From: Nitrospira sp.
GTDB lineage: Bacteria > Nitrospirota > Nitrospiria > Nitrospirales > Nitrospiraceae
Direction: 5' to 3'
DNA: 64,000 bases
NCBI GenBank assembly: GCA_009594865.1
Contig: VOPT01000004.1
Coordinates: 57,455-121,454 of the forward strand
In this document: one piece after another, positions 8,064-17,421 of the stretch
Layout of the letters: the number at the start of each line of letters is the position of its first letter
Position numbering within the stretch: the stretch's first letter is position 1
The notes under the pieces: model-generated
Told to the model about the DNA's origin: nothing
The model's input: only the letters and a program-made list of their open reading frames with translations
Databases searched by the model: none
Program-made: the position numbers and the translations under genes

Positions 8064-11045
8064 ATGACTCTCGACCCTGCCCTGCTTGAACCCCGTATTC
8101 GTGCCATCGGTGAGGATTTGGCGTGCCGTTCCAGCGGGTTGTCGCCTGGTCTGTTCGATTCCCGCTGGTGGTCTCAGGCGGCGATCAACTTGGCCATGAA
8201 AGATCCCGCCTTCAAGGCCCAGCTCTTTCGCTTCATCGATGTCTTGCCGTCGCTCCGCGATGATGTGCAGGTGGTGCGTTTGGCGGAAGAATATTTGGGT
8301 GACATGAGCGGGCATCTCTTCGGCGCGCAGTGGGGACTCAAGGCACTCGCGTCTACGAAGCTGGGCGCGACCCTCAGCGGGAAGGCCATTCGGCATCAGG
8401 TGGAACAGATGGCGACGAGCTTCATCGCGGGCGCGTCGATCGAGCAGGCGGTGCCGGCACTCCGCAAATTGTGGGGCGATGGGCGGGCGTTTTCCGTCGA
8501 TCTGCTCGGCGAAGCGAGTGTGAACGAACGGGAAGCGGATGCCTATCGGGATGGCTGCCTGGCCGCCTTGCGAAGTCTCGGCGACCGCTGTGCTACCTGG
8601 CCGCCCTCGCCGTTGCTCGAGCGGGATCATCTCGGAGCGCTCCCTCGCGTACAGTTGTCGATCAAGATTTCGGCCCTCTATTCGCAGCTTGATCCAATCG
8701 ATCCCGAGAGCAGTTACCGCGCCGTGGCTGGCCGTTTGAGGCCATTGCTGAATATCGCCTCTACCCTTCCCGCCTCCATCATTTTTGATATGGAACAGGC
8801 GGAGACCAAGGATCTCATTCTTTCCATCTTCATGCGCCTGTTTGAGGAGGAGCCGTATCGCACCTTTCCCCATGCGGGTATCGCCTTGCAGGCGTACCGT
8901 ACCGATACCCGTGACGATGTGCAACGTTTGCTGGCATGGACCACACAGCGACAGGTGCCCATGACGATCCGCCTGGTGAAGGGTGCCTACTGGGATTCCG
9001 ATGCGATCCGTTATCGCCAGCGCGGCTGGGCGATGCCGCTGTTCGAACAGAAGTCCCTGACCGATGTGAACTATGAATCGCTGGTTCGTGTGTTGCTGGA
9101 ACAGTCACACCTGATCAGGCCAGCCTTCGGTACGCATAATCTTCGCAGCCTGGCCGTGATCGAGGCGGTGGCGGAGGCGCTGGGCCTGCCAGCAGCGGCC
9201 TGGGAATATCAGATGATCTACGGGATGGCGGAACCGTTTCAGTATGCGATGAGCGACCGTGGGCGGCGCCTGCGGCTCTATGCGCCGGTCGGCGAGCTCT
9301 TACCCGGCATGGCTTACCTTGTCCGCCGTTTGCTAGAGAACACGTCCAACGAGTCCTTCCTGCGGAAAGAATACGTCGAGTCGCAGCCGCTGTCGTTGTT
9401 GTTAGCGCCGCCTGATGGCGCGCTGTCTCAGGCCGCATCGTCCGTGCCGGTGGAGCACAGGTCTTCCCCCTCCGTGTCATCCACCGAATTCGTGAATGAA
9501 CCGGTCGCCGATTTTTCGCGTGCTTCGGTTCGTGCGGCCATGGTCGATGCGATCGATCGCCGCCGGAAGCAGTTGGGGCAACGACTCGACCTGTCACCGC
9601 TGGCCATCCATCTTCCGACTGGGCCGGAGTTATCGACCTATGACCCCAGCCGGCCGGATCAACGAGTGGTGTTGGTGCAGAGTTATCAGCCGGCCGATGT
9701 CGCGGCGCTCATGAAGATTGCCGAGGCTGGTGAAGAAGCCTGGAGTGGCCGGCCGGTCGCCGACCGTGTCGCGGTGATGCGGAAAGCCGCCGCCCTCATG
9801 CGGGCTCAACGATGGGATCTGGCAGCCTGGGAGGTATTCGAGGAAGGCAAGCCTTGGCGCGAGGCCGATGCGGATGTGGCCGAGGCGATCGATTTTCTCG
9901 AATATTACGCTGGCGAAATGGCGCGACTCGATCCCCCGCCCCGCTTGGGCCGTTATCCCGGCGAACTGAACGAGGTGTGCTGGAGTGCGCGCGGCGTGAC
10001 GGTGGTGATTGCGCCGTGGAATTTTCCCCTGGCGATACCGACCGGCATGGTGGCGGCGGCCCTGGTCGCAGGCAATCCGGTCCTGTTCAAGCCCTCTGAA
10101 CGGTCCCCGGCGCTGGGCTATCGATTGGCGCAGATCATGCTCGAGGCCGGTGTGCCGAAGGGGCTGCTGCAATATGTTCCGGGCGGGCCGGAACTGGGTC
10201 GCGAGTTGGTCACCTCGGCGGCCGTGAGGACGATTGCCTTTACCGGATCGAAGGACGTAGGGCTGGGGATTCTTCAGGCTGCTGCGGTCCAACAGCCTGG
10301 ACAACGTTTTGTGAAACGAGTGATTGCTGAGATGGGCGGAAAAAACGCGATCATCGTCGATGCGACGGCGGATCTCGATGAAGCCGTAACCGGTGTGGTG
10401 CAGTCGTTTACCGGGTATGCGGGCCAGAAATGTTCGGCCTGTTCACGTGTGATTGTCGTGGACTCGATTCACGATGCGTTTCTCGAACGGCTTGCCGATG
10501 CGGTGATGAGTCTCCGCGTCGGTCCGGCAGGCGATCCCGCCACTCAAGTGGGCCCCGTGATCGATGCGCGCGCGAAACAACGCATTCTCGAGTATCTCGA
10601 AATCGGGCAGCGAGAAGGGCGGGTGGTGGTGGATCGATCGGCGGAAGGCCCCGGATATTCAGTCGGGCCGGTGGTGATCACGGATATCGAACCGGTGCAC
10701 CGGTTGGCACAGGAGGAAATTTTCGGCCCGGTGCTGGCCGTGATGCGAGCCGCCTCGTTCGAGCAGGCGTTGGACTATGCCAACGGCACAGCCTACGCGC
10801 TGACCGGCGGACTCTATTCGCGTAGTCCCCGGCACATCGCGCGTGCCCGTGAGGCGTTCGATGTCGGGAATCTGTACATCAATCGTCCGATTACCGGCGC
10901 ATTAGTCGGCCGCCAGCCATTCGGCGGGCACCGGCTATCTGGCGTAGGCGCGAAGGCCGGAGGCGAAGAGTACCTGAAACAATTTCTGGTCGCCCGTGTG
11001 GTCAGCGAACAGACCCTCCGGCGCGGATTCGTTCCGACCCTGTAG
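8064..11045 (+). CDS. putA: Bifunctional proline dehydrogenase / glutamate-semialdehyde dehydrogenase
   Basis: 993 residues, the length of a 'short' PutA without the DNA-binding domain. The N-terminal half is the FAD-dependent proline dehydrogenase barrel (QLSIKISALYSQLDP, RLRLYAPVGELLPGMAYLVRRLLENTSNESFLR region). The C-terminal half is an aldehyde dehydrogenase with WNFP near residue 652, catalytic E756 (EMGGKN) and catalytic C790 (GQKCSA). It oxidises proline to glutamate, feeding electrons to quinones and making NADH. GGGAGG lies 5 bp before the ATG. The final 111 bp overlap the 3' end of an opposite-strand gene. Confidence 0.95.
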   Translation: MTLDPALLEPRIRAIGEDLACRSSGLSPGLFDSRWWSQAAINLAMKDPAFKAQLFRFIDVLPSLRDDVQVVRLAEEYLGDMSGHLFGAQWGLKALASTKLGATLSGKAIRHQVEQMATSFIAGASIEQAVPALRKLWGDGRAFSVDLLGEASVNEREADAYRDGCLAALRSLGDRCATWPPSPLLERDHLGALPRVQLSIKISALYSQLDPIDPESSYRAVAGRLRPLLNIASTLPASIIFDMEQAETKDLILSIFMRLFEEEPYRTFPHAGIALQAYRTDTRDDVQRLLAWTTQRQVPMTIRLVKGAYWDSDAIRYRQRGWAMPLFEQKSLTDVNYESLVRVLLEQSHLIRPAFGTHNLRSLAVIEAVAEALGLPAAAWEYQMIYGMAEPFQYAMSDRGRRLRLYAPVGELLPGMAYLVRRLLENTSNESFLRKEYVESQPLSLLLAPPDGALSQAASSVPVEHRSSPSVSSTEFVNEPVADFSRASVRAAMVDAIDRRRKQLGQRLDLSPLAIHLPTGPELSTYDPSRPDQRVVLVQSYQPADVAALMKIAEAGEEAWSGRPVADRVAVMRKAAALMRAQRWDLAAWEVFEEGKPWREADADVAEAIDFLEYYAGEMARLDPPPRLGRYPGELNEVCWSARGVTVVIAPWNFPLAIPTGMVAAALVAGNPVLFKPSERSPALGYRLAQIMLEAGVPKGLLQYVPGGPELGRELVTSAAVRTIAFTGSKDVGLGILQAAAVQQPGQRFVKRVIAEMGGKNAIIVDATADLDEAVTGVVQSFTGYAGQKCSACSRVIVVDSIHDAFLERLADAVMSLRVGPAGDPATQVGPVIDARAKQRILEYLEIGQREGRVVVDRSAEGPGYSVGPVVITDIEPVHRLAQEEIFGPVLAVMRAASFEQALDYANGTAYALTGGLYSRSPRHIARAREAFDVGNLYINRPITGALVGRQPFGGHRLSGVGAKAGGEEYLKQFLVARVVSEQTLRRGFVPTL

Positions 11046-11837
11046 GCCCGGTGCCGATTTCACGCTGACTTCTTCCAGCTCTTCGGTGATGTCCGTGATG
11101 TTGCCACGGTCGTCCTTGAGCGCGGCCAGTTCCTGCCGTTCGATATACTTGACCAGGCCGACGCCTTTGGCGAACCAGGCCGTCATCACATCCGTGCCGA
11201 CCGCCGTCCGATCGACAGAGGAGAGCCGGATCTTCAGCGTCATCCGTGCTTCGACGCGCACGGCATCGGGATACGTGCCGGCCGGCACGGTGATTGATTC
11301 CTGGCCGAGCACCGTTGACAGCCCTTCCACGTCCACCTTTTCGTTGGTGCCGTCCCCGTCGATGTCGCTGCCGAAGTCGATATCGGTGCGGTTGAACTGT
11401 TGAAACGATTGGGCCACTTTCATCGGGAAGCGAATGATCTGATAGGGCGTCAATTGCCTCTCCAGCGGCGTGCCCGGTTCGGAGCCGTAATACACGACGC
11501 CGGCTGCGTCGCGCCGGTAGAAACTGTCCGAAGGACCATGGTTGCCGGGGTTGGTATCGTGAAACACGGTGACGACTAGGCCGCCTTTCAAGGTGCGGGT
11601 GCCGGTCACCGAGGAGACGTTGCTAAAGTACTTATTCTCGATCGTCTGCAGCGGGCCTTCAGAGATCTGCCCACGATATTGCCAGCGCGTGCCGACCGTG
11701 TCCGGAAAATAGTCTGCGGATTGTGCGATGGCCTGCCCCGCTTCGGTGGCAGAGGCCTGGTCTTGTCCCACGAGGATGGCTGCGGATCCGAGTATGCCCA
11801 CTGCAATAAGGGTTGATCGAAACAGGTTCTGAACCAT
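10935..11837 (-). CDS. Secreted protein of unknown function
   Basis: 300 residues from the ATG at 11837, chosen because GGAGG lies 9 bp upstream. A signal peptide (STLIAVGILGSAAILVGQ) leads to an extracytoplasmic domain containing DYFPDTVGTRWQYRG. This kind of opening occurs in bacterial exported beta-rich domains that are often annotated only as hypothetical. No catalytic motif is visible. The last 37 codons are antisense to the end of putA. It is divergent from the SDR-bioD unit. The frame is continuous and has a good start, so I believe it is real. Confidence 0.7.
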   Translation of the reverse strand: MVQNLFRSTLIAVGILGSAAILVGQDQASATEAGQAIAQSADYFPDTVGTRWQYRGQISEGPLQTIENKYFSNVSSVTGTRTLKGGLVVTVFHDTNPGNHGPSDSFYRRDAAGVVYYGSEPGTPLERQLTPYQIIRFPMKVAQSFQQFNRTDIDFGSDIDGDGTNEKVDVEGLSTVLGQESITVPAGTYPDAVRVEARMTLKIRLSSVDRTAVGTDVMTAWFAKGVGLVKYIERQELAALKDDRGNITDITEELEEVSVKSAPGLQGRNESAPEGLFADHTGDQKLFQVLFASGLRAYAR

Positions 11838-11909
11838 TCCGGCTGTCCTCCAAATCAAAAAATTACGGTACCATACCAGGACTTCGGCGGCAAGCCGGCT
11901 GCTCCTGCC

Positions 11910-11949
11910 TTGCCTTCTCTCCGCACGGCTCGCATAATCGCTCGCCGTG
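11910..11949 (+). promoter_or_regulatory. Candidate promoter for the SDR-bioD operon, giving a near-leaderless mRNA
   Basis: TTGCCT (11910-11915), a 17-bp spacer and CATAAT (11933-11938) make a plausible sigma-70 promoter. The GTG start of the SDR gene is only 9 bp after the -10, so transcription would begin at or next to the start codon. No Shine-Dalgarno is present. Confidence 0.45.
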
Positions 11950-12708
11950 CAACTAGAACCACAGGTCTCTGCTTCCCCTTCTGCCCGCGAACGCTCGACG
12001 GTCTTGGTCACCGGCGGGTCCGGCGGCATAGGCCGCGCGCTGTGCCTGGCTTTTGCCCGCGCCGGCTTTTGGGTCGGTGTGCACTATGGTCGTCACAAAG
12101 AGGCGGCTGAGGAAACATTGAGCCAGCTCTCTAGAAGTGGAGGCGAAGGCGCCGCGTATCAGGCGGATATCCGGTCACGTCTGGATATTCAGGCGATGAT
12201 CGATGCCGTGCTGGAGCGGCAAGGCCGCCTCGATGTGCTGGTGTGTAATGCCGGAGTCGCGTCCAGCCATCTCGTGCTGCGTTGTCCCGAAGACGAATGG
12301 CTCCGCATGATCGACACGAACCTCACCGGAACCTATCGATGCATGGCGGCGGCGGCGCCGGTGATGATGAAGCAGGGCGCCGGATCGATCATGGTGATCG
12401 GGTCCTATGCCGGATTGCATGGAATGAGCGGCCAAGCCGCCTATGCGGCTTCGAAGGCCGGGCTTGCGGGTCTTGTGCAGACCGCCGCACGCGAATGGGG
12501 GCCGCACAATATCCGCGTGAATCTCGTCTGCCCCGGGTGGCAGCCGACCGCCCTGGCCGGTGATGCCTTTCCTTCCCCGGAACAGCTGAGCGATCATGTG
12601 CTAGGCCTTCTGTCGAATCTTGAGGATGTGAGCCGAACGATCTGTCACCTCGCGCAACTCCCGGGCTTGTCGGGACAAATCGTGAATCTCGACAGCCGGA
12701 TTTTGTAA
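11947..12708 (+). CDS. Short-chain dehydrogenase/reductase, FabG-like, paired with bioD
   Basis: 253 residues with the classical SDR layout: nucleotide-binding TGGSGGIGRAL, NAG (NAGVASS), catalytic Ser in GSYAGLHG and YAASK. The closest functional class is the 3-oxoacyl-ACP reductases. The next gene, 23 bp downstream, is bioD, so the SDR may act in making the pimeloyl moiety of biotin, or may simply be a fatty-acid-type reductase recruited to the operon. The start codon appears to be GTG at 11947 with a promoter almost touching it. The biotin role is inference from context. Confidence 0.8.
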   Translation: MQLEPQVSASPSARERSTVLVTGGSGGIGRALCLAFARAGFWVGVHYGRHKEAAEETLSQLSRSGGEGAAYQADIRSRLDIQAMIDAVLERQGRLDVLVCNAGVASSHLVLRCPEDEWLRMIDTNLTGTYRCMAAAAPVMMKQGAGSIMVIGSYAGLHGMSGQAAYAASKAGLAGLVQTAAREWGPHNIRVNLVCPGWQPTALAGDAFPSPEQLSDHVLGLLSNLEDVSRTICHLAQLPGLSGQIVNLDSRIL

Positions 12709-12731
12709 TCGATCGTGGAGACGGAATACGA

Positions 12732-13475
12732 ATGAGACGGATGACGGGCGTGTTTGTGACTGGCACCGACACGGGAGTCGGCAAGACGCTTGTGTCTGCC
12801 GCGCTGGTCCGGCGGCTCGCGCAGACGGGGCATCGGGTCGGCGTGATGAAGCCGGTCGAAACCGGCGTGGATGCTGGTGCCTTGGATGAGAGCGACGCCG
12901 CTCGATTGATGGCGGCCGCCGCTGTAAACGACTCGCTCGACCTTGTCTCGCCCTATCGTTTCCCTGCGCCGGTGGCGCCCTTCTCAGCCGCTGAAGCGCA
13001 AGGAGAGCACATTGCGCTCAGTGAAATCGTGCGACGGTATGAGCGACTGGCCGCGCGGTATCCCTGCGTCGTCGTGGAAGGAGCCGGCGGCCTCCTCGTG
13101 CCGATGGGTCACGATTGGGATATGAGCGATCTGATCAGCCGGCTCAGTCTTCCCGTCGTGCTGGTGGGGCGGGTCGGTCTTGGTGGAATCAACCACGCGC
13201 TGCTTACCCTGGAAGCCCTGGAGCGGCGGCGGACTCGAGTGCTGGCGCTGTTCCTGAATGAGACCGCGCTCTCGACTACACCTGTTCAACGAAAACAGTG
13301 CGCCTCGACGGTGGCCTTATTGAAGAAGCGGGTGTCCGTTCCGCTGCTGGGGCCGCTGCCCTACCAGTTGCCATTGGAGGGTCGGTGGAATGAAACCGTC
13401 GAGCAATTGGCCGGAAGCCAGCCCATCAGTGAGTTGGCCGAGCTGGTGTGGAACGCGGGTGAAGAAACGTCTTGA
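12732..13475 (+). CDS. bioD: ATP-dependent dethiobiotin synthetase
   Basis: 247 residues. It begins MRRMTGVFVTGTDTGVGKT, the BioD P-loop. VEGAGGLLVP in the middle is the second conserved motif, and the length matches the family. It closes the ureido ring of dethiobiotin from 7,8-diaminopelargonate, CO2 and ATP, the penultimate step of biotin synthesis. Biotin is needed by the AccB protein encoded a few kilobases away. It lies 23 bp behind the SDR gene. Its 3' end overlaps the opposite-strand thiE by 50 bp. Confidence 0.92.
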   Translation: MRRMTGVFVTGTDTGVGKTLVSAALVRRLAQTGHRVGVMKPVETGVDAGALDESDAARLMAAAAVNDSLDLVSPYRFPAPVAPFSAAEAQGEHIALSEIVRRYERLAARYPCVVVEGAGGLLVPMGHDWDMSDLISRLSLPVVLVGRVGLGGINHALLTLEALERRRTRVLALFLNETALSTTPVQRKQCASTVALLKKRVSVPLLGPLPYQLPLEGRWNETVEQLAGSQPISELAELVWNAGEETS

Positions 13476-14049
13476 TAGCCGCCTCAAGATCCGCGGCCTT
13501 GAGAATGGCGGAAATCACCGCCACCCCGTCTGCCCCTGCCGTCATGATGTCCGAGACATGCTGAGAGGTAATGCCCCCGATGGCGAAGATGGGCAAGGTC
13601 GTCAGTGCGCGTGCTGCACGTAATCCTTCAAGCCCTACCACCGGGTCATGATCGGCCTTGGTGGTCGTCCCGAAGATCGGCCCGAAGCCGATGTAATCCG
13701 GCTGTAGGGCGGCTGCCGCTCTGACCTGTTCCGGATTGTGTGTCGAGAGGCCGATGATGGCGTCCGGCCCCAGTAGGCGTCGTGCATCAGCCAAGGGCAA
13801 ATCTTCCTGCCCCAAGTGAACGCCATCCGCCTTGACGGCCAACGCCAGATCGCACCGATCGTTGATGATCAGCGTGGCCCCGACTTCCGTTGCCACCTGA
13901 CGAAGGGAGAGTGCCTGCCGATAGGCGTCTTTCATCGTGCCCTGCTTGTCGCGGTATTGAAAGAGGCGCACTCCCGCTGTCGCGGCTACCCGCAGCACGT
14001 TCGTGAGTGGGCGCTCCGGTCTGACCGTCGGATCGAGGATGAGATACAC
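13426..14049 (-). CDS. thiE: Thiamine-phosphate synthase
   Basis: 207 residues with the ThiE motifs FQYRDKQ, INDRCDLALAVKADGVHLGQEDLP, GLSTHN, YIGFGPIFGTTTK and AIGGI. It joins HMP-pyrophosphate and thiazole phosphate to give thiamine phosphate. The GTG at 14049 follows AAAGGA too closely for a normal ribosome site. The family usually has a few residues before the YLI strand, and the frame is open upstream to the accC stop without a standard start codon, so the start is uncertain. It is the last gene of the leftward aroQ-efp-accB-accC run. Convergent overlap with bioD. Confidence 0.9.
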   Translation of the reverse strand: MYLILDPTVRPERPLTNVLRVAATAGVRLFQYRDKQGTMKDAYRQALSLRQVATEVGATLIINDRCDLALAVKADGVHLGQEDLPLADARRLLGPDAIIGLSTHNPEQVRAAAALQPDYIGFGPIFGTTTKADHDPVVGLEGLRAARALTTLPIFAIGGITSQHVSDIMTAGADGVAVISAILKAADLEAAIKTFLHPRSTPARPTH

Positions 14050-14112
14050 TCCTTTGAGGGAAGATTGTCGAGAGGAGTGAGACGTGGCGTGCTCCCTGAT
14101 ATCGGTGCCTGG

Positions 14113-15462
14113 TTACGCGGATTGGCCGGCGAGAAAGCGGTCGAGGAATGTCGTGGAGACATGCCCTTTCTGGAAATCGGGATCGTTGAAAATTTTCCGG
14201 TGCAGCGGGATGGTCGTCTTAATGCCTTCGATGACGAACTCGTCCAATGCGCGGCGCATGCGGGCCATCGCTTCCTGGCGATCGCGTCCGTGGGTGATCA
14301 ATTTCGCGATCAGTGAGTCGTAATACGGCACCACGACGGCATTCGGTTCCATGGCAGAATCGACCCGGATGCCTAAGCCACCGGGAGCTGAGTATTTGGT
14401 GATCTGTCCCGGGCACGGGGTGAACTTTTCCGGGTCTTCGGCATTGATCCGGCATTCGAAACTGTGCCCGTTCAATTTGATGTCGGGTTGCTTGAACGAG
14501 AGCGGCAGTCCCGATGCGATGCGAATCTGTTCTTTCACCAGATCGATGCCGGTCACCATTTCCGTGATCGGGTGTTCGACCTGGATACGCGTGTTCACTT
14601 CCATGAAGAAGAAGTTCCGGTCTTTGTCGAGCAGGAACTCCACCGTGCCGACATTGCAGTAGCGAATGGCTTTGACGGCTTCGACTGCCGTCCGGCCGAT
14701 TTCGCGCCGCAACCGTTCGTCGATGGCCGGTGACGGTGTTTCTTCGACCAGTTTCTGGTGGCGCCGTTGGATCGAGCAATCACGCTCGCCGAGATGGACG
14801 ACATGGCCGCGGTTGTCCGCGACGATCTGCACTTCGATATGCCGGGGTTCGAGAAAGTATCGTTCGAGATACACGCCGTCGTGACCGAAGGTGGACTTGG
14901 CCTCCGCCTGTGCCGCTTGAAAGGCTCTGGTCAATTCCTCCGGTTTGTTCACCACGCGCATGCCGCGTCCGCCGCCTCCGGCCGAGGCTTTAATGATGAC
15001 GGGGAAGCCGATGTTTTTGGCCGCCTCCTGCGCATCCTGCTCACTCCGCAGTTCGCCGGGGCTGCCGGGCGTGACCGGGAGGCCTTTCTTGGCGACAACC
15101 TCACGCGCTTTGGATTTGTCGCCCATCAAGGCGATGTTCTCGGACGTGGGGCCGATGAACTTGACGCCGATGGACTCGCAGACTTCGGCAAAGTGCGCAT
15201 TTTCAGACAGGAAGCCATACCCGGGATGAATGGCGTCGGCGCCGGTGACCTCGGCGGCGCTCAGGACATTCGGAATGTTGCGATAGCTGAGGGCGGCCTC
15301 GGGAGGCCCCACGCAGACATGTTCGTCCGCCGCCCGTACGTGCAGGCTTGCGGCATCGGCCTCGGAATGAATCGCCACGGTTTTGATGCCGAGTTCTTTA
15401 CAGGCCCGGATGACCCGGAGTGCGATCTCTCCGCGATTGGCAACCAATACTTTTTTAAACAC
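14113..15462 (-). CDS. accC: Biotin carboxylase subunit of acetyl-CoA carboxylase
   Basis: 449 residues, standard length for AccC. It opens [24 protein letters not shown] and carries the ATP-grasp Gly-rich loop [26 protein letters not shown] and [16 protein letters not shown] with the catalytic Arg. It carboxylates biotin on AccB using ATP and bicarbonate, the first half-reaction of fatty acid synthesis. The start is GTG with GGAG 7 bp upstream. It lies 178 bp behind accB in the same direction. Confidence 0.96.
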   Translation of the reverse strand: MFKKVLVANRGEIALRVIRACKELGIKTVAIHSEADAASLHVRAADEHVCVGPPEAALSYRNIPNVLSAAEVTGADAIHPGYGFLSENAHFAEVCESIGVKFIGPTSENIALMGDKSKAREVVAKKGLPVTPGSPGELRSEQDAQEAAKNIGFPVIIKASAGGGGRGMRVVNKPEELTRAFQAAQAEAKSTFGHDGVYLERYFLEPRHIEVQIVADNRGHVVHLGERDCSIQRRHQKLVEETPSPAIDERLRREIGRTAVEAVKAIRYCNVGTVEFLLDKDRNFFFMEVNTRIQVEHPITEMVTGIDLVKEQIRIASGLPLSFKQPDIKLNGHSFECRINAEDPEKFTPCPGQITKYSAPGGLGIRVDSAMEPNAVVVPYYDSLIAKLITHGRDRQEAMARMRRALDEFVIEGIKTTIPLHRKIFNDPDFQKGHVSTTFLDRFLAGQSA

Positions 15463-15640
15463 GAGATACTCCGATGCGAGTCTTGCTGTGCGTCTGCATC
15501 ATGCTGCCGTTATCTATCGCGCTCATTCAGCCCTCACAGAAGCCTTGGCCGGTCGGCGTGAGCCGGTCGCAGATCAACAGGCGTCATGAGGTTGATGCGT
15601 TCAGGACGGGTCTCGTCACGAATCCCCATGACCTCTGCGG

Positions 15641-16219
15641 CTAGGGCGTGGCGCTGGGGTCTATCAAGAAGAGTGGTTGTCCATATTCGACGGGCTTGGT
15701 GCTTTCCGCCAGAATTTTGGTGATGCGCCCGTCGGCCTCGGACTCAATTTCGTTCATGAGCTTCATGGCTTCAACGATGCACAACACCTGCCCCTTCTTT
15801 ACATAGTCCCCTTCTTCCACGTACGGGTCTGCGTCGGGCGAAGGCGAGCGGTAGAAGGTGCCGACGATCGGTGACGTAATGGTCACCTGGCCGTCTGTCT
15901 CTGCCGAAGGGCGAGCTTGCGCGGCGGGTGCCGTACCGGATGTCGAGGATTGGTTGTGGACGGCTTCCACGGTATGCGTCGTCGTGGCACGCACCGCCGG
16001 CTCATGCCGAATGCGGATGCGCATCCCGCTGCGCTCGATTTCCAACTCGGTCAGATGGTTGCGTTTCAGCAGGTCGGCCAATTGTTGAATCTGTGCAGCC
16101 TGGTCAGGACTCAAGATCATCTGGTCGGCTGCAGAGGTTCGTGGCGCAAAGGCGCTCGGCAGCACAATGGGTTTGCCAGCAGCCCGGCTCTTTCCGGTCT
16201 TCTTACGTGATGAGCTCAA
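15641..16219 (-). CDS. accB: Biotin carboxyl carrier protein of acetyl-CoA carboxylase
   Basis: 192 residues if translation begins at the TTG at 16219, which overlaps the efp stop (TTGA) and has GGAG about 10 bp upstream. An in-frame ATG at the MILSPDQ position would give 160 residues, closer to typical AccB. The C-terminal biotinyl domain has the EAMKLMNE motif with biotinylated K153 (counted from the TTG). An Ala/Thr/Pro-rich linker separates it from the N-terminal helical region. It carries CO2 between AccC and the transferase. Confidence 0.93.
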   Translation of the reverse strand: MSSSRKKTGKSRAAGKPIVLPSAFAPRTSAADQMILSPDQAAQIQQLADLLKRNHLTELEIERSGMRIRIRHEPAVRATTTHTVEAVHNQSSTSGTAPAAQARPSAETDGQVTITSPIVGTFYRSPSPDADPYVEEGDYVKKGQVLCIVEAMKLMNEIESEADGRITKILAESTKPVEYGQPLFLIDPSATP

Positions 16220-16776
16220 CGCACGCGCTCCACAAATTCACGGGTTCTGGTATCGATGCGAATGACTTCCCCGATTTCCAGATACAGAGGCACTTTGATC
16301 GTGGCGCCTGTTTCCACAATGACCGGTTTGCTACCGCCGGAGGCCGTGTCGCCTCGGACGCCTGGTTCGCCATCGACGACTTTCAGTTCGATGAAGTTCG
16401 GCAGCACGACGGTAATCGGCTTGTGCTCATAGATCAAGATCTTGGCGATCATGTTCTCTTTGAGCAGGTCGGCATTGCTGCCCAGCTGACTCTTTTCGTA
16501 GGTCGACTGCTCATAGGTTTCCGTATCCATGAACGTATAGGAATCGTTCGTGGCGTAGAGAAACTGCATATCGCATTCTTCAATCTGGGGGGTGTCGAAT
16601 TTTTCCCCGGAACGGAAGGTCCGGTCGAGCACGTTGCCCGAGAGATAGCTTTTCAGCTTCGTCCGGACGAATGCTCCACCCTTGCCGGGTTTGACGTGTT
16701 GAAATTCCACGATATAAAAGGGTTGTCCCTCTACCATTAACGGGCTGCCGTTCCGAAACTCTGCGGTCGAAATCAC
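16216..16776 (-). CDS. efp: Translation elongation factor P
   Basis: 186 residues, the standard EF-P length, with an N-terminal KOW-like domain and two OB domains. The modifiable loop reads [11 protein letters not shown] with the Lys at residue 32. EF-P binds between the P and E sites and rescues ribosomes stalled at polyproline stretches. No modification enzyme is seen here. It is part of an aroQ-efp-accB-accC order found in many bacteria. Its stop overlaps the accB TTG start. Confidence 0.96.
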   Translation of the reverse strand: MISTAEFRNGSPLMVEGQPFYIVEFQHVKPGKGGAFVRTKLKSYLSGNVLDRTFRSGEKFDTPQIEECDMQFLYATNDSYTFMDTETYEQSTYEKSQLGSNADLLKENMIAKILIYEHKPITVVLPNFIELKVVDGEPGVRGDTASGGSKPVIVETGATIKVPLYLEIGEVIRIDTRTREFVERVR

Positions 16777-16801
16777 AACAACTCTCCTTGGTGCAACAAG
16801 T

Positions 16802-17299
16802 TCAACGGCGCGAGGCCGCGGGTTTTTTTCTCAGGTCGGCTCGGGTGCGTGACGATGTGTGTCTGGTTCCCAGATGTGTGGTCAATGCCTCCAGCGCCAG
16901 CAGGTATCCGGTCGGACCAAAACCGGCAATTTGTCCGATCGCCACGCCGGCAACGAAGGAGTGATGACGAAACTCCTCTCGTTGATGGATGTTCGAGAGG
17001 TGGACTTCCACCGTTGGCAGAGCGACGGCGGCAATCGCATCACGGATCGCAATGCTGGTATGTGTGTAGGCGGCCGGATTGATAATGATTCCGTCGAAAT
17101 GTCCCCTGGCATTCTGGATCCAGGTGACCAACTCTCCTTCACTGTTGGACTGCTTAGTCTGCACTGCAATCCCGAGTTCACCGCTTCGGCGGGTAATGGA
17201 CTTATCGATGTCGGATAACGACACCTGCCCATAGACGGAGGGCTCCCTCGTCCCGAGGAGATTGAGATTGGGACCATGAAGCACAAGTAGCCGCAGCAT
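16802..17299 (-). CDS. aroQ: Type II 3-dehydroquinate dehydratase
   Basis: 165 residues. The start [20 protein letters not shown], the active-site Tyr23, [16 protein letters not shown] and [17 protein letters not shown] with its catalytic His are all diagnostic. It dehydrates 3-dehydroquinate in the shikimate pathway and forms a dodecamer in characterised relatives. A basic tail of about 20 residues extends past the usual end. It is the first gene of the aroQ-efp-acc run. Confidence 0.95.
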   Translation of the reverse strand: MLRLLVLHGPNLNLLGTREPSVYGQVSLSDIDKSITRRSGELGIAVQTKQSNSEGELVTWIQNARGHFDGIIINPAAYTHTSIAIRDAIAAVALPTVEVHLSNIHQREEFRHHSFVAGVAIGQIAGFGPTGYLLALEALTTHLGTRHTSSRTRADLRKKPAASRR

Positions 17300-17421
17300 G
17301 TGTCTGTCGCGCGCCCCGGTTGTCTGTAGGCTGCAATGGATAGGGATGCCAGCAGCGGCGGCATTCTAACAGGCTGTCAGGGGTGGGTCAAACGCTCAAA
17401 GCGTCCCGGAGAGTGCGCGGA

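Noticed and set aside
8001..8924. A 307-codon frame antisense to the start of putA
   Set aside because: Composition of a shadow frame; it would also run through the putA promoter.
14758..15561. A 267-codon open frame on the plus strand
   Set aside because: It is exactly antisense to accC, lacks a ribosome site and reads like a codon-bias shadow (Arg/Ala/Gly/His-rich).
15490..15640. A 31-codon frame between accB and accC on the minus strand
   Set aside because: AGAGG-like site only, no membrane or domain character; not enough to call a gene.
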